Of a stretch of DNA of 14,461 nucleotides, positions 8,901 to 14,461 are shown one piece after another (positions within the stretch are counted from its first letter, which is position 1; the number at the start of each line of letters is the position of its first letter). Location: the NCBI GenBank assembly GCA_029251065.1, contig JAQXEB010000094.1, positions 1 to 14,461 on the forward strand, read 5' to 3'. The position numbers and the translations under genes are program-made. Source of the DNA: Luminiphilus sp. (GTDB lineage Bacteria; Pseudomonadota; Gammaproteobacteria; Pseudomonadales; Halieaceae). The notes under the pieces were generated by a model, which was given only the letters and a program-made list of their open reading frames with translations, had not been told where the DNA came from and did no database searches.

Positions 8901-9552
8901 AGGCGTGGAAAAACTGTGGGTATTAACACGCAGTGAGGCGTCAGCCTCGGCGATGAAACACGCTGTCGATAATCCCAATGCTGTGGCCATCGAGTGCCGA
9001 GCCATCGGTGATGAACTAGAGACCAGTCTCGACGATATTTTGCGAAATGACGGCGGGTACGACGTTGTGGTGAGCAGCCCATTCGAGCGATTACCGCTCA
9101 ATGCGCTTGCGGCAAACGCCAACGAACCGTGGGATCGAGTTTTGAGTGATGAGGAGTTTAGAAAGTTGGTCCACGATCAGCTGACCCACCATTTCCGGAT
9201 CGCACGAACGTCGGCACTGGTGCCAAACTGTCAGATCGTACTGATCACGCCTGAGACGTCCCTGGCGTCGACGCGAGAAGAGTTTGCACTCGCACTGTTT
9301 GTGAAAAACTCACTGCATGCATTCACCGTGACGTTGGGTGTTGAGGGCGAACGTCTGCCCACTGTACCTGCGATTAATCAAGTGCAACTGACACGACGGG
9401 CGCACACGGAAGAGCCCTCGAATGATCAAGAGCTTCAGGAGGAAATGGTACGACTGGTGCACGCTGTGCTGCAGTGCTCGGTCCCGGCACCGACACCGTC
9501 AGACAGCCGATACCTTTCGAAAATCTTCCGAGGCAATGCCGTAACGGTGTAG
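5899..9552 (+). CDS. mcr: Malonyl-CoA reductase, bifunctional (malonate semialdehyde- and 3-HP-forming)
   Basis: Reduces malonyl-CoA to malonate semialdehyde and then to 3-hydroxypropionate with two NADPH, supplying the substrate of PCS. At 1217 residues it equals the Chloroflexus enzyme (about 1220) and repeats one plan twice. The N-terminal half (about 1-550) has a complete short-chain dehydrogenase: TGAAGSIG 29-36, NNAG 109-112, S171, Y185 and K189 (YVVPK). A second Rossmann-like unit from about 319 has lost the glycine motif (LILGGDD, 323-329). The C-terminal half (from about 560) has TGGSLGIG 578-585, NNAG 665-668, S718/S719, Y737 and K741 (YAVSK), then another degenerate unit from about 977 (VVLLGD). 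In the known family the N-half reduces the semialdehyde and the C-half the CoA thioester. The start ATG lies inside the pcs stop (ATGA) and has AGGAG at 5887-5891, seven bases upstream, so translation is probably coupled. Archaeal malonyl-CoA reductases are unrelated, so this is the Chloroflexus type. Confidence 0.96.
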   Translation: MNDLSDIPQDLLTRSVAGRRLDKKCIILTGAAGSIGSFITRQLLREGARVMLTGRDQSKLDGFIEDLVDEGFEHGAMVSATGDCADPAVCRDIVAKTVDAFGAVDILVNNAGAAGPKFTLRDIPFTDAEKREADSDQTMFESAMNLLGAPWNMVRAVAPHMAAGGSIINVSTIFSRTHYYGRIPYVVPKSGLNALGKGLALELGESQGIRVNTLFPGPIESERIESVFARMDELQGVEPGSTGKEFRDLMITTRTSDGGLEYKYPTPTDVASGIVWLASDESSALSGHHIEVTNGMQVPAQSRSQLVSWPDKRLEDLSGQVVLILGGDDYHEAVTFAERQMQSGARVMLAFRNLGTVGHARSLVQSRGLGDVQLSHLDPLRRESVDRSMQLIDDQFGRLDGVILLPQKPNGEYGYSLCTASDEDVANFVRDEVVAPVAFASSFARNLDRCFGKDESPAIVYVTNPSDGHGNLMNEIIRASVEALIRGWRHEDETLANAGDLEWAVQPNQMVRYDTEDKEALTFAADWAATLTNRVRKMDSINLWLPKSIKRSTGKSAMPSSISRVLPGLHKGRTAVITGGSLGIGLQLGRFLAIAGARVLLSARSEGKLAEARAEIVEELRNIGYPRPESRVKILGDIDVGDPEALNRLHDHAVAELGHVDFLINNAGISGAEEMVVDMTRADWDRTMEANLISNYSLIRKFSPAMKAGGKGSILNVSSYFGGEKYVAVAYPNRADYAVSKAGQRVLAEILSRHLGPEIQINALAPGPVDGARLRGSAEAPGLFDRRGLLVLENKRLNEVHKSILSGMDMGFSADDVLLLASNAIDALPDLDSFPKPIARLIMKIRDSGGLGSSSSSLMHLGIASKLTTRLVRAGILSDEQRDQFLSAFVDAPAPFFDFSETSKQAEQIETGILNRLHLHKMPTDEQVGLSTVFHLADDIVSGETFHPSGGLKFDRSVTEGELLLPPNESEIAKLKGKRVVLLGDAMRKEMTEIANGFLAQGVEKLWVLTRSEASASAMKHAVDNPNAVAIECRAIGDELETSLDDILRNDGGYDVVVSSPFERLPLNALAANANEPWDRVLSDEEFRKLVHDQLTHHFRIARTSALVPNCQIVLITPETSLASTREEFALALFVKNSLHAFTVTLGVEGERLPTVPAINQVQLTRRAHTEEPSNDQELQEEMVRLVHAVLQCSVPAPTPSDSRYLSKIFRGNAVTV

Positions 9553-9572
9553 CTCTGGGCAGGGTGATCGCC

Positions 9573-9601
9573 AAAACCGGGGCTCTGCCCCGGTTTTTTT
9601 T
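9573..9601 (+). terminator. Strong intrinsic terminator after mcr
   Basis: A perfect 11-bp stem, AAAACCGGGGC (9573-9583) paired with GCCCCGGTTTT (9587-9597), closes a TCT loop. The T-run extends from 9594 to 9601. It sits 20 bases after the mcr stop and should end the pcs-mcr transcript, separating it from the transporter gene. Confidence 0.93.
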
Positions 9602-9696
9602 ACTTTTTTTACCTTGCTCTTTTCTCAGTACTTTTCTTTGCACCGGCCTCTGATACTGAGTAGTCTCGAAAGAGCTAATAAAAAAAGAACAGGCAT

Positions 9697-11151
9697 ATGA
9701 CACAAGGCGGTACCGTACTCCCGTTCAGTACAAAGCTTCTCTATGGCTTCGGCTCTATTGCCTACGGCATTAAAGACAATGCCTTTGCCTACTTCCTGCT
9801 GTTTGTCTACGTTCAAATTTTTGGACTTGCGCCTGAACTGGCCGGCCTTGCTATTCTAGTCATGCTGATTTTTGATGCCGTATCAGACCCGCTTATTGGC
9901 TATATTTCAGACAATACGCGGTCGCGCTGGGGTCGCAGACACCCGTTTATGTACGGATCGATTATTCCTGTTGCACTCACGTTTTTCTTAATTTGGGACC
10001 CCCCCGCGGGGGCCTCAGATCAGACCCTGTTCTGGTATTTATTACTCATGGGCATTGGGATTCGCACAACGATTACGCTGTACGAAATTCCCAGTACGGC
10101 GCTCGGACCCGAGCTCACACAAGACTACGTTGAGCGAAGCTCACTCATCGCGTTTAGAGCATGGTTTGGTTGGTGGGGCGGCCTCATCATGTGGAACTTG
10201 CTGTGGTTATTCGTCGTCTACAGTAGCCTCAGTGGCACTGAGGACGCGCGGTATAATCCCGAAACATGGGTCGTCTACGGCATCGCCTGCAGCATCGTCA
10301 TGGCGCTTGCCATCTTAGTGACCGGTATCGGGACTCACAAACACATCCCTAATTTACACATTCCTGAAAAAAAACCTCAGGATGCTCAGGGGCGTCAGGT
10401 CAGAGCAGTTATCAAAGACATTTGGCTCACACTCAACGTCAGTCGCAATTACCGAATTTTGTTTATCGCCTACATTGTGTGTAAGGCCGCCTCCGGACTG
10501 TTTACTAACTTGACCCTTTTTTACTACAGCTATTACTGGGAACTCGAAGCGATCGACATTCTAACGATCGGAATAACGTTGTTTATGGCACCCGTATTAG
10601 GGTTGAAGCTTGCACCCTTGTGCACGCAATTGTTTGGCAAGCGAAACACCGCAATCGGTTTTTTTGCCGCATCAATGGTCATGGAAAACGCACTGATCCT
10701 ATTGCGGGTGCTGGACCTACTCCCGGCTAATGAGTCCTCCCTTATCCTTGCCTTGGTGCTGATTTGCCACTTTGCTGCCGTAACTAGCATTATCGTCGCC
10801 GGAACAGCAGTAGGATCGATGGTCTTTGATACCGTCGAAGAGGTCGAGACTGCCACACAGAAGCGCATGGAAGGTACGTTGCTCGCGGCTCGCTCGTTCG
10901 CCGAGAAGTGTATGGCTGGCGTTGGCGCCTTTTCAGCAGGCCTCATTTTAAGTTTCGCGGCGTGGCCAGATGAGGCGACGCCCGGACTGGTCGCTCAGGT
11001 CACGCTCGACAATGTAGGGATCTATACCGTGATCGCCTCGACCTGTCTGTGGCTCATTGGGCTGTTGTTCATCAGTAAGGTGAAGGAAGATCGTGCAACA
11101 CACACTGAGCGTCTCTCAGGGCTTACGAGAAGCGCCCAAGACAACTCATAG
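9697..11151 (+). CDS. MFS transporter of the GPH (glycoside-pentoside-hexuronide):cation symporter type
   Basis: A 484-residue inner-membrane protein with about 11-12 hydrophobic segments. The signature of the MelB-like GPH/MFS_2 family is clear in the first cytoplasmic loop: DAVSDPLIGYISDNTRSRWG from residue 60, followed by RRHPF. In family members with known function this region contains the cation-binding aspartates and the arginine-rich loop. Such carriers bring in glycosides or related solutes with Na+ or H+. Many marine proteobacterial homologues have no known substrate, and nothing here identifies one. The start at ATG 9697 fits the usual short N-terminus before TM1; only a weak AGG (9691-9693) precedes it at poor spacing. 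The mcr terminator upstream implies its own promoter in 9602-9690, where I see no convincing -35/-10. No sugar-degrading enzyme lies nearby. Confidence 0.88.
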   Translation: MTQGGTVLPFSTKLLYGFGSIAYGIKDNAFAYFLLFVYVQIFGLAPELAGLAILVMLIFDAVSDPLIGYISDNTRSRWGRRHPFMYGSIIPVALTFFLIWDPPAGASDQTLFWYLLLMGIGIRTTITLYEIPSTALGPELTQDYVERSSLIAFRAWFGWWGGLIMWNLLWLFVVYSSLSGTEDARYNPETWVVYGIACSIVMALAILVTGIGTHKHIPNLHIPEKKPQDAQGRQVRAVIKDIWLTLNVSRNYRILFIAYIVCKAASGLFTNLTLFYYSYYWELEAIDILTIGITLFMAPVLGLKLAPLCTQLFGKRNTAIGFFAASMVMENALILLRVLDLLPANESSLILALVLICHFAAVTSIIVAGTAVGSMVFDTVEEVETATQKRMEGTLLAARSFAEKCMAGVGAFSAGLILSFAAWPDEATPGLVAQVTLDNVGIYTVIASTCLWLIGLLFISKVKEDRATHTERLSGLTRSAQDNS

Positions 11152-11454
11152 ATAAAACGTCCCTGCTTGATCGTCATCGTCCTGATCGGCGCTGCATCGC
11201 TTGCACCGGGCGCCTTTAGCTGCCCGATCCGATCGCGAGAGCCGCTAAGCCCCAGAGCACTGAAGTCGTGGCGATCACCAACCCAATTGCAGGCTGCTAT
11301 CCGAGGTGCCTGAGGTCATCGCAACTCCGATAAGATCATTTTTGAATGTGAGCGCCACCCTCTTTTCACGCTCGCTGAAGTCGTTCTGGACTATCTCTAG
11401 ACGGGCAACTCACAGTATATTCTTACTTTTAAGACCTTTGCAGGACAGACGCTC
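11152..11454. other. Intergenic region (303 bp) with no supported gene
   Basis: Neither strand gives a coding frame with family resemblance. Frames crossing it are short, interrupted, or run into the amidohydrolase gene out of frame. It must hold the end of the transporter transcript and the promoter of the amidohydrolase. TATATT at 11416-11421 could be a -10 box, but nothing resembling TTGACA lies 16-18 bases upstream, so I do not call a promoter. Confidence 0.6.
11188..11217 (+). terminator. Weak hairpin, possible terminator of the transporter gene
   Basis: GGCGC (11188-11192) pairs with GCGCC (11210-11214). Inside it TGCA (11193-11196) can pair with TGCA (11202-11205), leaving a TCGCT loop and a CCGG bulge. 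Only three Ts follow. It starts 37 bases after the transporter stop. The bulge and short T-run make it a poor intrinsic terminator, and it may be a chance structure. Confidence 0.25.
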
Positions 11455-12735
11455 ATGCCCCTTAAAACTTCCTTGCTCCTTATCTTGGCTATGCTCACAA
11501 GCTCACTGACCCAGGCCCTACCCGCTGATGTCAGCGCAAAGGTGGCGGCAGTTATGCCAAAAGTCGTGACGTGGCGACGCGATTTTCACGAACACCCTGA
11601 GCTCAGTAACCAAGAATTTCGAACGGCAGAAATTGTCGCAAATCATCTCCGCGCCCTCGGCATGGACGTCGAAACCGAAGTGGCGCATACCGGTGTCGTT
11701 GGGACGTTAAAAGGGGGTGACGGACCGGTTGTTGCGCTCCGAGCAGACATGGACGCTCTTCCGGTCACAGAACTAGTCGACCTCCCCTTCGCGTCAAAGG
11801 CCAAAGGCGTCTATCAAGGTCGTGACGTTGGAGTGATGCACGCCTGTGGTCACGACAATCATGTTGCGATCTTAATGGGTGTGGCCGAAGTTCTCGCCGG
11901 CATGGGCGATGAACTGCCGGGCACGGTGAAGTTTATTTTCCAACCTGCGGAGGAAGGCACCCCCGACGGATCAGTCGGTGGTGCAGAACTGATGATGCTG
12001 GAAGGCGTTTTCGAAAATCCACGCCCAGACGTGGTCTTCGGTCTGCATGTATTCCCCTTCCCCGTAGGAACGATCGCCACACGACCCGGTGGCCTAATGG
12101 CATCATCAGACCGCCATCAAATAACAATTAACGGGAAACAAACGCATGGCGCAGTCCCGTGGGCCGGCGTCGATCCTATTGTCACCTCAAGCCAGGTGGT
12201 TTTAGGCTTACAAACCATTGTCTCTCGACAGATTGATGCAACACTCACACCCTCCATCGTCACGATCGGTCGAATCGAGGGCGGTGTCCGCAACAACATT
12301 ATTCCCGAGTCAGTCGAGCTTGAGGGCACCATTAGAACGTTTGATGCCGCGACCAGGCTTGATATTCATGACCGCATTCGCCGCACGGCAACCAGTATTG
12401 CCGAGGCGTCGGGCGCAACCGCCGACGTGCAGATCGACATGGGCTATGGCGTCACACGAAACGACCCCGAACTCTTCCGTCAAATGTCGCCAACCTTGGA
12501 GGCAGTTGCTGGAGACCGTTTCATCGAAGCTGCGCAGACCACTACGGCCGAGGATTTCTCTTACTTCGCCAATGAGGTGCCCGGTTTGTTCTTATTCCTG
12601 GGTGTCGCGCCAGAGGATCCCAGTCTCATTCACCCCAACCATTCACCGCGGTTCTATGCCGATGAACGAGCGCTCCCAGTAGGCGTCGAGGCACTGACGT
12701 CGATGACACTCGACTACATGATGGCCGATCAATAG
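11455..12735 (+). CDS. Secreted M20-family metallo-amidohydrolase (M20D, hippurate/N-acyl-amino-acid hydrolase-like)
   Basis: A 426-residue zinc-type amidohydrolase predicted to cleave N-acyl amino acids or similar amides. Residues 1-21 form a signal peptide: one lysine, a leucine-rich core and a TQA cleavage site before L22, so it probably works in the periplasm. The M20D metal site is complete: C131 and H133 in HACGHDNH, E166/E167 in QPAEEG, H198 in GLHVFP and H396 in NHSPRF. RADMDALPV marks the catalytic domain before it, and the dimerisation domain lies at about 215-330 (from SSDRHQITINGKQTHGA). AGGA (11442-11445) precedes the ATG by nine bases. The length is usual for the family plus a signal. 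The neighbouring ligase is on the opposite strand, ending one base away. Amide hydrolysis is well supported, but the true substrate is unknown. Confidence 0.9.
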   Translation: MPLKTSLLLILAMLTSSLTQALPADVSAKVAAVMPKVVTWRRDFHEHPELSNQEFRTAEIVANHLRALGMDVETEVAHTGVVGTLKGGDGPVVALRADMDALPVTELVDLPFASKAKGVYQGRDVGVMHACGHDNHVAILMGVAEVLAGMGDELPGTVKFIFQPAEEGTPDGSVGGAELMMLEGVFENPRPDVVFGLHVFPFPVGTIATRPGGLMASSDRHQITINGKQTHGAVPWAGVDPIVTSSQVVLGLQTIVSRQIDATLTPSIVTIGRIEGGVRNNIIPESVELEGTIRTFDAATRLDIHDRIRRTATSIAEASGATADVQIDMGYGVTRNDPELFRQMSPTLEAVAGDRFIEAAQTTTAEDFSYFANEVPGLFLFLGVAPEDPSLIHPNHSPRFYADERALPVGVEALTSMTLDYMMADQ

Positions 12736-12736
12736 A

Positions 12737-14275
12737 TCAGTCCTGGGTAAACGCCTCCCGAAGCTGACGTTTGAGAATTTTGCCAATGTCACTTCGGGGC
12801 AGTTCATTCATGAACGTGACCCCAGCGATTGCCTGAATACTGCTGAGTCGGCCGTTGGCCTCACGCCTAATGTCATCTTCTGAGCGCACGCTACTGGCTT
12901 GTTTAACAACGAACGCCCAAGGCGTCTCGCCCCAGTGATCTGAGGGTCTGGCCACCACGGCCGATTCAACAACATCGGACACCGCGTTCAGCGCTTGCTC
13001 AAGGTCAGTCGCGTAGATATTTTGCCCACCGGACAGAATCATGTCTTTTATTCGATCGCTCAAAAACAGCCAGCCGTCTTCATCCAGATAACCCACGTCA
13101 CCCGACCGATAGAAAAGCTGGCCGTTCTCATCGAACCAATGCATCGCTTTGGTGGCTTCCTCGCGATTGAGATAGCCATCGCTCATAATTCCCGTGCGAC
13201 CGACAATTTCTCCTGCCTCTAAGGGCCCCAGCTGCTCACCGTTCTCGCCCAAAATTCTGAGCTCGCCGCCAGGCTGAACCTGGCCCACGGACGCGAGCTT
13301 GCCCAATTCGGCCGCTTTACGCGCCACCAACGTGGTTGCAACACCGCCCTCGGTGAGGCCGTAGAACTCCAGAAGTTGCGCGTCAGTGTCGGCAAGAATT
13401 TTCTCTTTCATGGCCGCCGATAGCGGTGCACTGGTGGACAACAGCCAACGCACACTCGTCCAGTTAGCCGAGGTATGGTTGTCGGCCGCCCACATTCGCT
13501 GATACTGAACAGGAACGAGCATTGCATGCGTGACTTGGTAGTCTCGAATCAGCTCATTGGCCCGCTCAGCATTAAACTTTCGCATAATAATTTGTGTCGC
13601 GCCGACCCAAACAGAGGGCCACCAGGTTGTAATGGTCGTGTTGGAGTAGAGTGGCGTACTGGTCAATACCGTCGCGCCTTCAAAATTCATCGCTTGTGTG
13701 CCAGCAATCAGTAAATGACGCGCCAAATGACTGTGGATAATGCCCTTGGGCATTCCCGTGGTACCCGAGCTATACAGAATGTCGTATTCCTCATCGACAG
13801 CCATCTGAATATTGGGAGACGCGGTCGGAAATTGCCCGGCCCACGCCGCGTGATCGCTGAACACGTCGCAGGCACTCTCCAGGGCAAATCGAAGCTCGCA
13901 GCGAATACTCGGCAAGTCCAAAAACTGATCAAGCGCGGCCTCTCGGTAATCATCCGAGACGAAAAGGCCCTTCACCGCACTGTCTGCCAGCATATTTCGT
14001 TGTGCTTCAGGTGTGGCGGTACTGGGCACGGGTACCATACTGGCGCCCGAGCATAAAATACCGGTCATGACTTCCGCACATTCGACGCTATTGCGCGACA
14101 GCACAGCGATTCGATCACCTTTACCAATACCCGCAGCAATGAGTCCATTGGCAATGCGAAAAACATGATCAATGCTGACTTCGTTGGAGCGCCCTACGCC
14201 ATCGATGACATAAGCCAGTGCTTCGGGTCGTTGTTGGCGTCGATCGTCAAGCTGTTTACAGAGCGATAGTGTCAC
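12737..14275 (-). CDS. AMP-forming acyl-CoA ligase (class I adenylate-forming enzyme)
   Basis: A 512-residue cytoplasmic enzyme that activates a carboxylic acid with ATP to an acyl-AMP and then an acyl-CoA. All core motifs are present: YSSGTTGMPKG 168-178, FYGLTEGG 304-311, SGDVGYLDEDGW 391-402, DRIKDMILSGGQNIY 407-421, and the C-terminal catalytic lysine K499 in LPRSDIGKILKR. The length and GGQNIY motif fit medium/long-chain or aromatic acid-CoA ligases. The acyl substrate cannot be read from sequence, and a role outside fatty-acid metabolism is possible. It is not a copy of the PCS ligase domain, which is Acs-like and uses YTSGSTG and NVSGHR. Translation starts at GTG (14275-14273), supported by the Shine-Dalgarno site at 14283-14289. 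It faces away from the partial gene at the right edge, so both may share a control region, and it ends one base from the amidohydrolase stop. Confidence 0.9.
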   Translation of the reverse strand: MTLSLCKQLDDRRQQRPEALAYVIDGVGRSNEVSIDHVFRIANGLIAAGIGKGDRIAVLSRNSVECAEVMTGILCSGASMVPVPSTATPEAQRNMLADSAVKGLFVSDDYREAALDQFLDLPSIRCELRFALESACDVFSDHAAWAGQFPTASPNIQMAVDEEYDILYSSGTTGMPKGIIHSHLARHLLIAGTQAMNFEGATVLTSTPLYSNTTITTWWPSVWVGATQIIMRKFNAERANELIRDYQVTHAMLVPVQYQRMWAADNHTSANWTSVRWLLSTSAPLSAAMKEKILADTDAQLLEFYGLTEGGVATTLVARKAAELGKLASVGQVQPGGELRILGENGEQLGPLEAGEIVGRTGIMSDGYLNREEATKAMHWFDENGQLFYRSGDVGYLDEDGWLFLSDRIKDMILSGGQNIYATDLEQALNAVSDVVESAVVARPSDHWGETPWAFVVKQASSVRSEDDIRREANGRLSSIQAIAGVTFMNELPRSDIGKILKRQLREAFTQD

Positions 14276-14282
14276 GGGTCAT

Positions 14283-14289
14283 TCCTTTT
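14283..14289 (-). promoter_or_regulatory. Ribosome binding site that decides the GTG start of the acyl-CoA ligase
   Basis: On the minus strand AAAAGGA ends seven bases before the GTG at 14275, an ideal spacing. An ATG at 14282-14280 lies between them but overlaps the usual spacer. It is out of frame with the ligase and terminates after eight codons, so the GTG is the likely start. Confidence 0.7.
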
Positions 14290-14392
14290 ACGCGTTCATT
14301 ATTGGGGGCTTTCAGTGTCGTGAGACCTTACCAAAGGTTCGTCATCGTCGCAGTCAGAAAAATAAGACGTCACTTGACTGAACGAAGACCGT

Positions 14393-14408
14393 GTTTTACC
14401 CGTAAAAC
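14393..14408. promoter_or_regulatory. Operator-like inverted repeat in the divergent intergenic region
   Basis: GTTTTAC (14393-14399) and GTAAAAC (14402-14408) are exact reverse complements separated by CC. The repeat lies 30 bases before the start of the right-edge gene and 117 bases before the ligase start, in the only space between two diverging genes. A 16-bp palindrome of this shape is typical of a dimeric repressor site such as TetR or GntR type. No regulator gene is visible in the window. It is followed by neither a T-run nor GC-rich stem extension, so it is not a terminator. Confidence 0.5.
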
Positions 14409-14438
14409 CCAGAACAGCATCCGTTTCGGGAGTACACC

Positions 14439-14461
14439 ATGAGTCAAGACAAAGATTCTTC
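14439..14461 (+). CDS. Start of an unidentified gene (3' end outside window)
   Basis: An ATG at 14439 is preceded by GGGAG (14428-14432) at six-base spacing, almost the same leader as pcs (GGAG, six bases, ACACC before ATG). Seven complete codons are visible, reading MSQDKDS, before the window ends. That is too little to assign a family. The quality of the ribosome site and the divergent arrangement with the ligase are the only support. Confidence 0.6.

Noticed and set aside
9652..9657. GATACT as a -10 box for the transporter gene
   Set aside because: No sequence resembling TTGACA occurs 16-18 bases upstream, so a promoter is not supported.
11306..11509. A 67-codon plus-strand open frame crossing into the amidohydrolase gene
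   Set aside because: It overlaps the signal peptide region of the real gene in another frame and has no ribosome site or recognisable sequence.
14280..14282. ATG on the minus strand just upstream of the ligase GTG
   Set aside because: It is out of frame with the ligase and stops after eight codons; the Shine-Dalgarno spacing favours the GTG at 14275.

Overview
The window reads like a chromosomal segment of a marine proteobacterium. It is moderately GC-rich, has tightly packed genes with good Shine-Dalgarno sites, and shows no insertion sequences, tRNAs, rRNAs or CRISPR arrays. Its centrepiece is a pair of very large genes covering about 9 kb of the 14.5 kb. The first encodes a three-enzyme fusion with the exact architecture of propionyl-CoA synthase (acyl-CoA synthetase, enoyl-CoA hydratase, acrylyl-CoA reductase; 1803 aa). 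The second encodes a malonyl-CoA reductase built from two short-chain dehydrogenase halves (1217 aa). These are the two signature enzymes of the 3-hydroxypropionate (3-HP) bi-cycle of Chloroflexus. From established knowledge, the same pair occurs in a few aerobic marine proteobacteria, such as the OM60/NOR5 (Halieaceae/Luminiphilus) gammaproteobacteria and Erythrobacter sp. NAP1. An OM60/NOR5-like host is my inference; no marker gene in the window proves it.

Layout, left to right. Positions 1-279 hold the 3' end of a PLP-dependent threonine/serine dehydratase. A 211-bp gap (280-490) carries three loosely repeated GTGA-type motifs about 20 bp apart and a possible 41-43-codon upstream ORF that runs into the pcs start. 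pcs (491-5902) and mcr (5899-9552) overlap by four bases (ATGA) and end at a strong intrinsic terminator (9573-9601), so they look like a two-gene transcription unit. A GPH-type sugar:cation symporter-like transporter follows (9697-11151). Next come a 303-bp gap with little in it and a secreted M20-family amidohydrolase (11455-12735). An AMP-forming acyl-CoA ligase on the minus strand (12737-14275) meets the amidohydrolase tail to tail with a single base between them. Finally, a divergent intergenic region with a clean 16-bp inverted repeat precedes the first codons of an unidentified plus-strand gene (14439 to the end).

How they work together. MCR reduces malonyl-CoA through malonate semialdehyde to 3-HP using 2 NADPH. 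PCS activates 3-HP with ATP and CoA, dehydrates it to acrylyl-CoA and reduces that with NADPH to propionyl-CoA. Together they convert malonyl-CoA (acetyl-CoA plus bicarbonate) into propionyl-CoA, consuming three NADPH. Nothing else of the bi-cycle (acetyl-/propionyl-CoA carboxylase, methylmalonyl-CoA epimerase or mutase, malyl-CoA lyase, mesaconyl-CoA enzymes) is in the window. The two genes therefore suggest either an unlinked full cycle or, more likely, a partial pathway used for anaplerotic carbon assimilation, 3-HP/acrylate use or NADPH disposal. The flanking dehydratase, transporter, amidohydrolase and ligase have no obvious functional tie to this pathway.
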